From: an uncultured Balneolaceae bacterium
GTDB lineage: Bacteria; Bacteroidota; Rhodothermia; Balneolales; Balneolaceae
Assembly: GCA_938003885.1 (NCBI GenBank)
Contig: CALKWT010000082.1
Coordinates: forward strand, 1-16,176
DNA length: 16,176 nucleotides
Reading direction: 5' to 3'
Shown here piece after piece: positions 7,518 to 15,045 of this stretch. Numbering within the stretch: position 1 is the stretch's first letter; the number at the start of each line of letters is the position of its first letter. The notes under the pieces are model-generated. The model had not been told where the DNA came from. It saw only the letters and a program-made list of their open reading frames with translations, and ran no database searches. A program made the position numbers and the translations under genes.

Positions 7518-8351
7518 ATGCAAATTGCATTTATTGCAGGAATGGGACATAGTGGGTCCACACTGTTAAATATCTTATTAGGTCAATTCAGGCAGACAAT
7601 TTCGGTTGGGGAGATTGATAAAATTATAAATCCCGTGACCAGGGAAATATATTTGAACCGGTATATTTACCAGGAAAAATATCCGTGTAGTTGTGGTGAG
7701 CCCCCAAGCAGATGTCCATACTGGTCCGTCTTTATTGAAAGCCTGTTAAACAATTATGATAAGTGCTATAGCTGGCATTACTTAAAGGCAGTGGAGATAG
7801 CAAAGGATCGCTTTCAGTCGGCTTATTTTATAGACGCATCCAAAAATATTCACGCTTTGAGAAGGGTTTACGCCGCAGTTGCAGAGGGAGGGGAGAACAC
7901 AGAACTGTTCGTTCTGCACCTGGTGAAAGATGCCAGGAACAGAGCCTACTCAGATATCCGCAGTACCCGGCTGAACTCTGTCTTAAAAAGCTACAAAAAA
8001 TGGGTAGTGCAGAACAATGCCTTTGAAAAGTACATCACTGAGCAGAACCTTCCGTCACTTAACATAGGGTATGAAGAGCTTGCGATCTCTACATCCCGGG
8101 TTCTGGCCGATATCCCGGCCTTTCTGGGGATCCCCGGGGAAGATGCACTTAAACAGATGAAACCTTCCGAGTCGCATATCCTGTTTGGAAACAACATGCG
8201 TCTGAATGACCGAAAATCTACTACAGTTGAGTACGATTATGGGTGGCTTACAAGCTTAAAAATTCCTTTTTTGTATTCACTCTATCCTGGCCTGCATCGT
8301 AAGAATATAAAGTGGTGTTATACGCATCTCAATAAACATGCGGATAGATGA
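7518..8351 (+). CDS. Sulfotransferase family protein (second type)
   Basis: 277 residues. GMGHSGSTLL (8-17), right after the first beta strand, is the 5'-phosphosulfate-binding P-loop-like motif of PAPS-dependent sulfotransferases. HLVKDARNRAYSDIRST (134-150) fits the 3'-phosphate-binding region (Arg140, Ser145). FIDASKN (104-110) is the usual 'vD.SK' strand. A cysteine-rich patch, CSCGEPPSRCPYW (57-69), follows the N-terminal helix. The sequence is not closely similar to the sulfotransferase at 1965-3098 and belongs to another subgroup. Role by inference: cytoplasmic sulfation of a saccharide, or less likely a lipid or small molecule. It lies 10 bp after the GT-A-like gene, with AGGAAG directly touching the ATG, so translation may be coupled to its neighbour. 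The following GT4 gene has the same direction. Confidence 0.85.
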   Translation: MQIAFIAGMGHSGSTLLNILLGQFRQTISVGEIDKIINPVTREIYLNRYIYQEKYPCSCGEPPSRCPYWSVFIESLLNNYDKCYSWHYLKAVEIAKDRFQSAYFIDASKNIHALRRVYAAVAEGGENTELFVLHLVKDARNRAYSDIRSTRLNSVLKSYKKWVVQNNAFEKYITEQNLPSLNIGYEELAISTSRVLADIPAFLGIPGEDALKQMKPSESHILFGNNMRLNDRKSTTVEYDYGWLTSLKIPFLYSLYPGLHRKNIKWCYTHLNKHADR

Positions 8352-8428
8352 TTTCTTGATTGAAAATCCAATTTCTTACTCCAGGTTTAAAGAAATGCGA
8401 TCATACGTCTGTTTCTACTGAAAACTAC

Positions 8429-9517
8429 ATGCAAATTAAAAAAATTACATTTGTACTGGGCGGGCTGGTTGGTGGCGGGGCTGAAAAAGTTGCATCCGAT
8501 CTGATAACGAACTGGGTCGAAAAAGGTTATGAGATTACACTCATTACCAGGCTGGGCCCTGATTCGGACTTCTTTACCGTTCCCGAGTCGGTCCGGCGAG
8601 TTGTCCTGGGGAGTGAAGGCGAATCTTCAAACAAACTCATTGCCCTGTTCAGGAATATCCCTTTTGTAAGGCGACTGCGAAAGGGGATCAAATCAGCAGA
8701 CAGCCAAATTGTGATCTCCTTTTTGACAAAAACCAACATTCATACTTTACTGGCTTTAAAGGGATCCAGGGCCCGAATTATCATCTCAGAAAGAAATGAT
8801 ACCACCCGACAAGACTATCCGTGGCCGTGGCCTCAATTAAGAAAACTCCTCTACAAGAACGCTACGTTTGTGACTGCCAATTCGGAAATCGCCCTGGGTG
8901 GGATGAAATCTTACGTACCGCATGAGAAACTTAGAGTGCTCCCGAATCCGGTTGTGATTCCTGAACAGAGAGCCGAACCGGCAGCTTCATCCCGACTTTT
9001 GCATGTGGGCAGATTGGTTCCACAGAAAAGACAAGATCTTCTTCTGGATGCATTCTCTCTGCTTGACGGCCCTCTCAGGGAGAAATGGAGCTGTTCGTTT
9101 CTAGGGGAGGGAGAGGTGCGCGAGAGTCTTACCCGGCAGGCGGACCAGCTTGGGATTACTCGTCAGGTCACTTTTCACGGTTTGGTCAGGAATCCGTCAG
9201 AATATTATCTGAAAGCGGGAGTTTTTGTAATGCCTTCGGACTTTGAGGGGACGCCCAATGCCTTACTTGAGGCGATGGCCCATGGCCTTCCCTCTGTTGT
9301 AGCGGACTGCCTTCCCGGAGCTCTTCAATTCATACGGGATGGGGAAAATGGCCTGGTGTTCAAGGCAGGGGATCCGGACGATCTTGCTTCGAAACTATCG
9401 TTACTTATGATGAATCCCGGGTTGCGAAACGATATGGGAAAAGAGGCTGTGAAGAGTGTCGAACACCTTACCATGGATCGCATCTCCAGTGAATGGGAGA
9501 AGTTATTTCACGCATAA
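8429..9517 (+). CDS. Glycosyltransferase, GT4 family (GT-B fold)
   Basis: 362 residues from ATG 8429. LGGLVGGGAEKVASDL (10-25) is the N-terminal glycine loop; IISERNDTTRQDYPW (118-132) is typical of the GT4 group that includes GalNAc/GlcNAc transferases of the PglH/PglJ kind. VLPNPV (170-175) leads into the second Rossmann domain, and VGRLVPQKRQDLLLDAF (193-209) and FEGTPNALLEAMAHGLPSVV (272-291) complete it, with a full EX7E (E273/E281). Expected role: adding a hexose or HexNAc to a lipid-linked glycan at the cytoplasmic face. The frame is also open from a TTG at 8360, which would add 23 residues beginning KIQFLTPGL; I prefer ATG 8429 because the first beta strand begins there. No Shine-Dalgarno sequence precedes either start. 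The gene is convergent with the minus-strand gene beyond. Confidence 0.9.
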   Translation: MQIKKITFVLGGLVGGGAEKVASDLITNWVEKGYEITLITRLGPDSDFFTVPESVRRVVLGSEGESSNKLIALFRNIPFVRRLRKGIKSADSQIVISFLTKTNIHTLLALKGSRARIIISERNDTTRQDYPWPWPQLRKLLYKNATFVTANSEIALGGMKSYVPHEKLRVLPNPVVIPEQRAEPAASSRLLHVGRLVPQKRQDLLLDAFSLLDGPLREKWSCSFLGEGEVRESLTRQADQLGITRQVTFHGLVRNPSEYYLKAGVFVMPSDFEGTPNALLEAMAHGLPSVVADCLPGALQFIRDGENGLVFKAGDPDDLASKLSLLMMNPGLRNDMGKEAVKSVEHLTMDRISSEWEKLFHA

Positions 9518-9680
9518 CTGATGGTTCGCCAGCTTTAGTTGTGGAATCCGTCAGATATTCCCATGAAATAGAAGAGCAGCCATAAAGAGCAAAAGAGGGG
9601 AAGACTCCCCAGACTCTCAAGCCGGGTACGAATCATCACAGAAGGTCGAAAGACGACTCTCTGAATGGCTTTTCCCCGGA

Positions 9681-10736
9681 TCACAGAATCCCCTTTAACT
9701 GTTTGACAATAAACTCACCATGCTTGTGGAAATTATACTCTTCCTTGAAGAGTTGGCGGCCATTTTTTACTATCTCTTCTCTCTCATCTGCATGTTCCAT
9801 ATAGTATTTAACCTTCTCCACAAGATCGTCACTATCCCTGAAGGTTACATAATGTGTTCCGTCAACCGCTTCAAAGGGCAGTTTTACCTCATTCACGGAG
9901 GGAGATGAGATCATAAAGGAAGATAGTGCCCAGCACTCCCAGTGACGGTAGGTAAATTGTCCATACCCCTCAAGGGCCAAATTCACGATGCTGGAGCGGG
10001 TCATCTCATAAAACTCTTTCTGAGACAGTCGTTTCGAATAGAGGGCTTCAGGGATTTTTCGATCTGGATTTCTCACATCGGTGTGGATGCCCCCGGCAAA
10101 ATGAAGTCCCGACTCCCGGACATGTTTTACAATTTCCGTTCTCATGAAGGTTTTTGAGGTCTCCTGTCCCAGAAAACTCACTTCATATTTGAATTGGGAT
10201 GGTGGGTTGTCAAAACCGTAGTCGGAGGCATTCAAACGGTTAAAATTCAGAATGTTTGCTGGAATCAGAGGACAGCTTAGCACGGTTGTCCGAAGTTTCT
10301 CCTTATTAGAGGCGTTCAGATCATATCTGTCAAGATCTTTAAAATGCTCTCTTCGGAAGACGAGCTCGAATAGTCCCATCTCTTCGTCTGAAGGCACCGA
10401 CTTGGCATTGGGGCTTGATATGAGGAGGACAGCGGGAAAATCTGAAATCTTTTCACGCAGTTCTTCTACAGCTTCACACGCCGTCCGGATCGGTTCTCCC
10501 ATCCGGCCGAAATTGCATTCATAGTTGAAGATGATGACATCAAATTTACTGAAGTCACTCTTTGACCATCGCCTGATCGTTTGTAACCCCGCCCGGGTCA
10601 CTCGTGTCTTCGTTTTTAATGAAGCAAAAAAGAAGGCTTCTCTTGCGTGCCAGTTAAATGAATCCCGAAGAAGTCTTAAATTACGCTTTAGAAAAGGGCC
10701 CCGTTCTTGTTTCCTTACATAGAGGATATCCATCAT
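9681..10736 (-). CDS. Glycosyltransferase-like protein, GT-B C-terminal domain (CgeB/exostosin-like)
   Basis: 351 residues on the minus strand, facing the other genes. The N-terminal half (MDILYVRKQERGPFLKRN onward) shows a strand-rich domain with VIIFNYECNFGRMG (68-81). The C-terminal third fits Glyco_trans_1_2/CgeB-like or exostosin-like proteins: YEVSFLGQETSKTFMRTEIV (184-203), SIVNLALEGYGQFTYRHWE (249-267), then HYVTFRDSDDLVEKVKYYM (295-313) and a terminal helix EEYNFHKHGEFIVKQL. In such proteins this part binds the nucleotide sugar, with 'f..R.wE....G' followed by the late 'dl.eki.y' helix. Donor and product are unknown. There are two consecutive ATGs, and the first is used here. It overlaps by one base the stop of the remnant reading frame to its right (TAATG). 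The inverted orientation implies a separate promoter and likely separate acquisition. Confidence 0.75.
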   Translation of the reverse strand: MMDILYVRKQERGPFLKRNLRLLRDSFNWHAREAFFFASLKTKTRVTRAGLQTIRRWSKSDFSKFDVIIFNYECNFGRMGEPIRTACEAVEELREKISDFPAVLLISSPNAKSVPSDEEMGLFELVFRREHFKDLDRYDLNASNKEKLRTTVLSCPLIPANILNFNRLNASDYGFDNPPSQFKYEVSFLGQETSKTFMRTEIVKHVRESGLHFAGGIHTDVRNPDRKIPEALYSKRLSQKEFYEMTRSSIVNLALEGYGQFTYRHWECWALSSFMISSPSVNEVKLPFEAVDGTHYVTFRDSDDLVEKVKYYMEHADEREEIVKNGRQLFKEEYNFHKHGEFIVKQLKGIL

Positions 10737-11035
10737 TAAATTAAGAAATTTGAATTGATACAGAATAATATATGCTGAAGCCTCGGCAGGGCTCTGCTTT
10801 TAGGAGTTTTGAAAACCGTTTTGTTGTCCGTTTTTACGACGTGTTCAAAAAATGAACTGCCTGTTAGTAAAATACGTTCTTCGAAGAGGTCATATATGCG
10901 GCAGTTTTTATGAACCTCTGGTCTTGAGATTAAAAAAATTCCTGTTTTTTCAAAGCATCCAAATAATAATTGTATTTCCATATATATAAAAATATGATTA
11001 CTATCTTCTGTCACGAGATTAATCCCTGTAAACAT
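10736..11035 (-). pseudogene. Minus-strand coding remnant, copy A
   Basis: An open frame of 99 codons (open further up to a TGA near 11076) whose product I cannot place. Its interest is that part of it, about 10797-10995, recurs in degenerate form at 11277-11498. On the minus strand the shared part reads FEHVVKTDNKTVFKTPKS here and EHVVKANNRMVF plus PPKS in the other copy, with most changes at third codon positions. LLFGCFEKTGIF here matches LLLNGRGFESPGIS there. This pattern means the ancestral sequence was protein-coding on this strand. The lack of any complete domain and the AT-rich, low-complexity composition suggest a truncated gene. A distant resemblance to sulfotransferase N-termini is too weak to call. 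It ends in TAATG with the glycosyltransferase start at 10736, so it might still be translated. Confidence 0.4.
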
Positions 11036-11276
11036 AACTGTTGAGTTTCGTAGAATCTTGGGTTTTGGTGGATGTCAATACCAAAGCAAAGATAGGATGA
11101 CGACATCGTTCTCTTATCGAACGCCGATAAGGTAAATAGATTCAAAAGAAAGAATATTTACTTCCGGTTCTACATTCAATGGGGGAGGGCTTGGGGTTCT
11201 ATAGCTGATAACGTCTGGGCTGTCCGGAGTCTTTAGATGTCGTGCACCATGTAAATATAAGGTTACGGTTAATGGC
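11036..11276. other. AT-rich spacer between remnant copies
   Basis: No gene is visible. CTTATCG (11113-11119) and CGATAAG (11125-11131) form a perfect 7-bp stem with a 5-base loop. No T-run follows on either strand, so its role is unclear. Together with the two remnant copies it makes up the 790-base stretch between the minus-strand glycosyltransferase and the GT25 gene. Confidence 0.35.
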
Positions 11277-11498
11277 ACTTTTGGGGGGTTTAAAAAACCA
11301 TTCTATTGTTCGCTTTCACAACGTGCTCAAGAGATAAGCACGCTTTGTGTCAAAGTTGAGCTACCTATTGGTAAATATATAATCCTTGTATAAGGGGTAC
11401 GATGCAGCGGATTTATGAAATCTAAGATGATGGAATCAAACGAAATTCCTGGACTTTCAAAGCCCCGACCATTTAGAAGTAATTTTTATTCATAGAAA
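11277..11498 (-). pseudogene. Minus-strand coding remnant, copy B
   Basis: A diverged copy of the sequence at 10797-10995 in the same orientation, about 480 bases away. Shared landmarks on the plus strand are CTTTT-GG..G-TTT..AAAACC, then AACGTG/GACGTG followed by TCAA, then CTACCTATTGGTAAA against CTGCCTGTTAGTAAA, and AAATTCCTG..TTTCAAAGC. Copy B is damaged. On the minus strand there is a stop right after the VVKANNRMVF block caused by a one-base indel in the G/A run (11286-11298), an extra segment of about 23 bases near 11331-11353, and another stop near 11490. It is no longer a gene. Whether it arose by duplication or is the relic of a second related gene cannot be told here. Confidence 0.45.
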
Positions 11499-11527
11499 AT
11501 TTCGGTATTTAAATTCATAATATTCTA

Positions 11528-12349
11528 ATGACTGAGTCAAATAAGAGGAAGCTCTTTAATGTGTTGAATAGACACTTTGACAAAGTTTTTGTACTCTCCT
11601 TAAAAAGATCCACCGATCGCCAGGAAAGGGTAAAAAAGACATTAAAAGGATTGAATTTCGATTTTTTTTGGGGAGTTGATGGCAGGGAGCTGAATTTTGA
11701 TAAAATGATTCAGGAGGGAAGTTATCATCCATCTTTTACGAAGCTATTTAAAAAAATCAAAGGAGAAGAGGTGAAAAATTTAACTCTGCCTCAGATAGCC
11801 TGTTCAATGTCTCACAGAAATATTCTAAAAGAGATGATTAAAAAAGGCTATGAAAATGTACTTATATTTGAGGATGATATTCTTATACAGGGGAATCATG
11901 TAGATAGAATTGAAGCCGCTCTCTCAGAATTGCCAAATGACTGGGATCTGCTTTACTTAGGACATCATGGCTCCAATAGCGATCCCACAGTTCTTCTGAG
12001 AGTTCAAATTTATTTGGTTCAAATTTTTGCAAGATTAACTCATAAGTTCGAGCGAATGAGGGTTATGAATCACAAAACATTAGGTAGAAACATACCGCGG
12101 ACCTACTCAGATCATTTGAATTTATCGGGTTATCACCATGGTGGATACGCATATGCAGTATCTTACAAAGGTGCAGAAAAGATTTTAAGTTACACCTGGC
12201 CAACGATTTTTAGAAATGATAATTTGTTTGCAGAATTAACTACTCATGGCTGGTTAAATTCGTTTAATGCAAAAGAAATAGTTTTCTTTCCAAACCGCGA
12301 AATTCCGAGCACGATTAATGACGATAACTATCAAACTACTTTAAAGTAG
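11528..12349 (+). CDS. Glycosyltransferase family 25 (LPS-type) protein
   Basis: 273 residues. FDKVFVLSLKRSTDRQERV (17-35) is the N-terminal hallmark of GT25, where a Val/Leu-rich strand is followed by SxxRSxxR. ACSMSHRNILKEMIKKGYEN (91-110) and VLIFEDDILI (111-120, EDD at 115-117) form the donor/metal site, and GGYAYAVSYKGAEKIL (205-220) is the usual late motif. GT25 enzymes of bacteria transfer galactose or other hexoses to LPS or capsule acceptors. Its composition stands out: three 60-base lines counted by hand are about 40, 35 and 30 percent G+C, against 43 and 52 percent for two lines of the next gene. The codons are rich in A/T, which suggests recent transfer. The ATG has no Shine-Dalgarno sequence and follows an AT-rich leader. 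A possible 6-bp hairpin (12359-12379) lies just after the stop. Confidence 0.85.
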   Translation: MTESNKRKLFNVLNRHFDKVFVLSLKRSTDRQERVKKTLKGLNFDFFWGVDGRELNFDKMIQEGSYHPSFTKLFKKIKGEEVKNLTLPQIACSMSHRNILKEMIKKGYENVLIFEDDILIQGNHVDRIEAALSELPNDWDLLYLGHHGSNSDPTVLLRVQIYLVQIFARLTHKFERMRVMNHKTLGRNIPRTYSDHLNLSGYHHGGYAYAVSYKGAEKILSYTWPTIFRNDNLFAELTTHGWLNSFNAKEIVFFPNREIPSTINDDNYQTTLK

Positions 12350-12358
12350 ATCAAGTAC

Positions 12359-12379
12359 CTGGCTATTTTATACAGCCAG
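12359..12379 (+). terminator. Small hairpin just after the GT25 gene
   Basis: CTGGCT (12359-12364) pairs with AGCCAG (12374-12379) across a 9-base AT-rich loop, ten bases after the stop codon. The position suits a terminator, but no T-run follows, so this is only a weak candidate. The remaining 220 bases up to the next gene show nothing recognisable. Confidence 0.25.
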
Positions 12380-12600
12380 ACACTCTGAGAGACTCCAGAA
12401 AATGGCTAAGGTATCTATTAAGCCGGTAGACCGTTCTCCATTTAAGTCAGTAAAGAAAAAAGCGGGAAAAGAATGATTTCTCATAACTCCCTGCCATTTA
12501 AACGGAGAAGAAATTCATTTTTAGTGTGTAATCAAATTTTGAGTACCTTTTACTCCTTATGTTTCCAGAAACAGATTGGTTGCTAAGTCAAGTAAAATAG

Positions 12601-13716
12601 ATGAATATTCTTTTTCTGTATTGGGGCAAAAGAGGGGGTGGGGCAAGATACTCCCTTGAATTGACAAGAGCACTGGCAGAGCTGCCTGGTGTTCAGATAA
12701 ACCTGTCTGTTTCCAATCAGTGCGAAATACTGAGCGAGTTCAAGGCATTGGGGCTGCCCACGCACTACGTAGATACCTATCAGAATGTGTTCGGATTCCT
12801 GAAGAAGTTTACTCTTGACAGAGCCCGTCTGCAGAAAAATCTGGAGGATTATCTTAGAAAGTATAAGGTAAGATATGTCATTATCGGGATGGATTTCTTT
12901 TGGGGCCCTCTGATTTTCCAGGCCAGTAAAAATGCAGGTGCCCGTGCCCTTTATGTAGTTCATGAACCTAAACCGCATCCCAAAGAACCGATGATCATGG
13001 GAGCGGTGAAACGTATCACACTAAAGAAGGGAATCACCGGTGCGGATCATGTTATTACTCTGACTCACCATGTTAAAAAGTATATCCACAGTAGTTTTAA
13101 GGTTTCTGAGGAAGAGATCTCCGTCATCCCGCACGGCATATTCTCCTATGTGAAGGCCGTTTCACCTAAAGAGTTGCCCGCTGCGGACGACCCACTGACT
13201 CTGCTCTATTTCGGCCGAATTGAGTATTATAAAGGCCTCGACATTCTGTTGGATGCCTTTCAGCTGATCAAAAACAAGAGACATAATGTACGTCTCGAAA
13301 TCTGGGGGTCCGGAGATCTCAATCCCTATAAAGAGCAGATCGAAGGTACCGGATCCGTCCGCATCGAGAACAGATGGGTCGATGAAGAGGAGATTGCGCC
13401 CCTTTTTAGACGTGCAGATCTCTGCATCCTTCCCTACCGGGATGCCAGTCAGTCGGGCGTTGTAGGGATTTCGAGTGACGCAGCTGTACCTATTGTCGCT
13501 ACACCGGCAGAGGGGCTCATAGAACAGCTCCAGAACTCAGGTGCCCTCTTCTCACAGAACTTTACAGCTGAATCTCTGGCTGAATCAGTCTCTCAGCTAT
13601 TGGACGATCCAGAGCGTTATCAGGAATTGTCTGCCCGTTCATTGCAATATGCTAAAGATCTGAGATGGACGAACATCGCCGGGAAATTTATAGAGGTATG
13701 CAAGAAACTGGAATGA
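12601..13716 (+). CDS. Glycosyltransferase, GT4-like (GT-B fold)
   Basis: 371 residues. Begins MNILFLYWGKRGGGARYSLE with a GGG loop at 12-14. VVHEPKPHP (119-127), VITLTHHVKKYI (151-162) and VIPHGIF (175-181) run through the hinge. YFGRIEYYKGLDILLDAF (203-220) is the clear GT4 donor-domain motif, followed by LEIWGSGD (232-239). In place of a simple EX7E it has LPYRDASQSGVVGISSDAAV (277-296), the 'asQSGV' variant used by a subgroup of GT4 enzymes. Expected role: cytoplasmic addition of one sugar to a growing lipid-linked unit. The ATG directly follows a TAG in the same frame and has no Shine-Dalgarno sequence. The gene is preceded by a 251-bp gap and followed 122 bp later by another GT4 gene of the same direction. 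Confidence 0.88.
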   Translation: MNILFLYWGKRGGGARYSLELTRALAELPGVQINLSVSNQCEILSEFKALGLPTHYVDTYQNVFGFLKKFTLDRARLQKNLEDYLRKYKVRYVIIGMDFFWGPLIFQASKNAGARALYVVHEPKPHPKEPMIMGAVKRITLKKGITGADHVITLTHHVKKYIHSSFKVSEEEISVIPHGIFSYVKAVSPKELPAADDPLTLLYFGRIEYYKGLDILLDAFQLIKNKRHNVRLEIWGSGDLNPYKEQIEGTGSVRIENRWVDEEEIAPLFRRADLCILPYRDASQSGVVGISSDAAVPIVATPAEGLIEQLQNSGALFSQNFTAESLAESVSQLLDDPERYQELSARSLQYAKDLRWTNIAGKFIEVCKKLE

Positions 13717-13838
13717 CACCTCTGTAGGAATCAAAACTTTGCAGTGTTTCATACCGGCACGAGGCAGGAAGTCTCATCTCTTCATGTGTGCACATTGAAA
13801 CCTATTTAACAGACAGACCCATTAAGAAAATATGAAAA

Positions 13839-15002
13839 ATGTTAAGAATATTACTCTTCTCACCTAAAGGTGCAGGGAACCATTATTACGGTCCGGGCAT
13901 GAATGCATTCCGAATGTATCAGAAGCTACGCCGTGAGGATCAGGTCTCACTTTCACTTGCGCACGGTTATCCGGATCAGGAGAGGTCCTACATTTTTTAC
14001 AGTCAGCACTTCCTGTCCGATATTGTGAATAAAAACCTGTGGCTGGGTGTGAAGTTTCTGCAGAACTCTAAAAAATGGATAGAGAAAAATGCTCGAAACT
14101 ATGATGTGGTACACTGTCTGACAGCCTTCCAGCACTCATTTATGTTTGCAAAATGGTTTGAAGAGCAGGGGGTACCGGTACTCATTAAAATCGGACAGTC
14201 CGATCACACAGGTTTTAATGAAAACTCACTGCAGTCCAGACTTTTGGGGCTCAACCGATACAGACTTCGGCATGCAAATGATATAACAGGATATATCTCA
14301 ATCAGCAGAATCATACGCCAGAAGCTGCAAGATGCAGGAATCCGTCCGGAAAAAATTCATGACATTCCCAACGGAGTGGATGTGGACCGTTTTTGCCCGG
14401 CTGAACCTTCTGAAAAGAGGGCGTTACGGGAAAAGCTGAATCTGAAAGATCAATTTACTGTTATTTTTACCGGAGCTTTTAGTGATAGAAAAAATCCGCT
14501 TCTGGTTGCACAGGCGCTACAGTATTTTACTTCTGAAGAGCAGAAACAGATTCAGCTGCTGCTTATCGGGCCTGACACGGATCAGGGGGAGCAGAGGCGG
14601 GAAATTCAAAATCTGATCCATACCAGGGGATTGAGCAATATCATTGTTAAGGATTTCGTAAAGAATGTGGAGGATTATTATAAAGCTTCGGATCTCTTCG
14701 TGTTACCTTCCAATCAGGAGGGTTTTTCCAACTCCATGCTGGAAGCTCAGGCGTGTGGCCTGCCTGCGGTAGTGACGAAAATATCGGGTTCGGAAGATTT
14801 AATTGTGGACTCGTTGAATGGAAGGTTTATATCTGCAGCTGACGATTCGATTTATCAGGCGATAAACGTATATTTCAAGAATCCGGAAATTGTTGAAAAA
14901 GAGTCAGCAGCCGCCAGAAGGAAGATTCTGGACTCGTACAGTTCCGAAGTGATTCTGAAGAGGCATCTGGAGTTGTTTCGAAACATCATTGCGGAGCAGT
15001 GA
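13839..15002 (+). CDS. Glycosyltransferase, GT4 family (GT-B fold)
   Basis: 387 residues. N-terminal MLRILLFSPKGAGNHYYGPG with the glycine-rich turn, YDVVHCLTAFQHSFMFAKW (88-106) and VPVLIKIGQSDHTGF (112-126) in the acceptor half. IPNGVDVDRFCP (176-187) marks the hinge, then TGAFSDRKNPLLVAQAL (211-227), LLLIGPDTD (240-248) and NQEGFSNSMLEAQACGLPAV (292-311), with a normal EX7E (E294/E302), in the donor half. This is a standard retaining GT4 enzyme; the sugar cannot be read from the sequence. ATG 13839 is preferred; the ATG at 13832 lies in another frame and gives only a short peptide. An A-rich leader without a Shine-Dalgarno sequence precedes it. The polymerase follows 43 bp later, so both are likely one transcript. 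Confidence 0.9.
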   Translation: MLRILLFSPKGAGNHYYGPGMNAFRMYQKLRREDQVSLSLAHGYPDQERSYIFYSQHFLSDIVNKNLWLGVKFLQNSKKWIEKNARNYDVVHCLTAFQHSFMFAKWFEEQGVPVLIKIGQSDHTGFNENSLQSRLLGLNRYRLRHANDITGYISISRIIRQKLQDAGIRPEKIHDIPNGVDVDRFCPAEPSEKRALREKLNLKDQFTVIFTGAFSDRKNPLLVAQALQYFTSEEQKQIQLLLIGPDTDQGEQRREIQNLIHTRGLSNIIVKDFVKNVEDYYKASDLFVLPSNQEGFSNSMLEAQACGLPAVVTKISGSEDLIVDSLNGRFISAADDSIYQAINVYFKNPEIVEKESAAARRKILDSYSSEVILKRHLELFRNIIAEQ

Positions 15003-15045
15003 CATCTATGCACAACATGCCGATGAATATTAATCGAATCAGATC

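Noticed and set aside
9597..9610. GGGGA-AGAC-TCCCC hairpin between convergent genes as a terminator
   Set aside because: A 5-bp stem with no T-run on either side; too weak to call, although the place would suit a bidirectional terminator.
10737..11527. Insertion sequence or transposon remnant
   Set aside because: No terminal inverted repeats, target duplications or transposase motifs; the repeat found here looks like old coding sequence instead.
12583..12978. 131-codon minus-strand frame
   Set aside because: Antisense to the start of the GT4 gene at 12601; no motif of its own.
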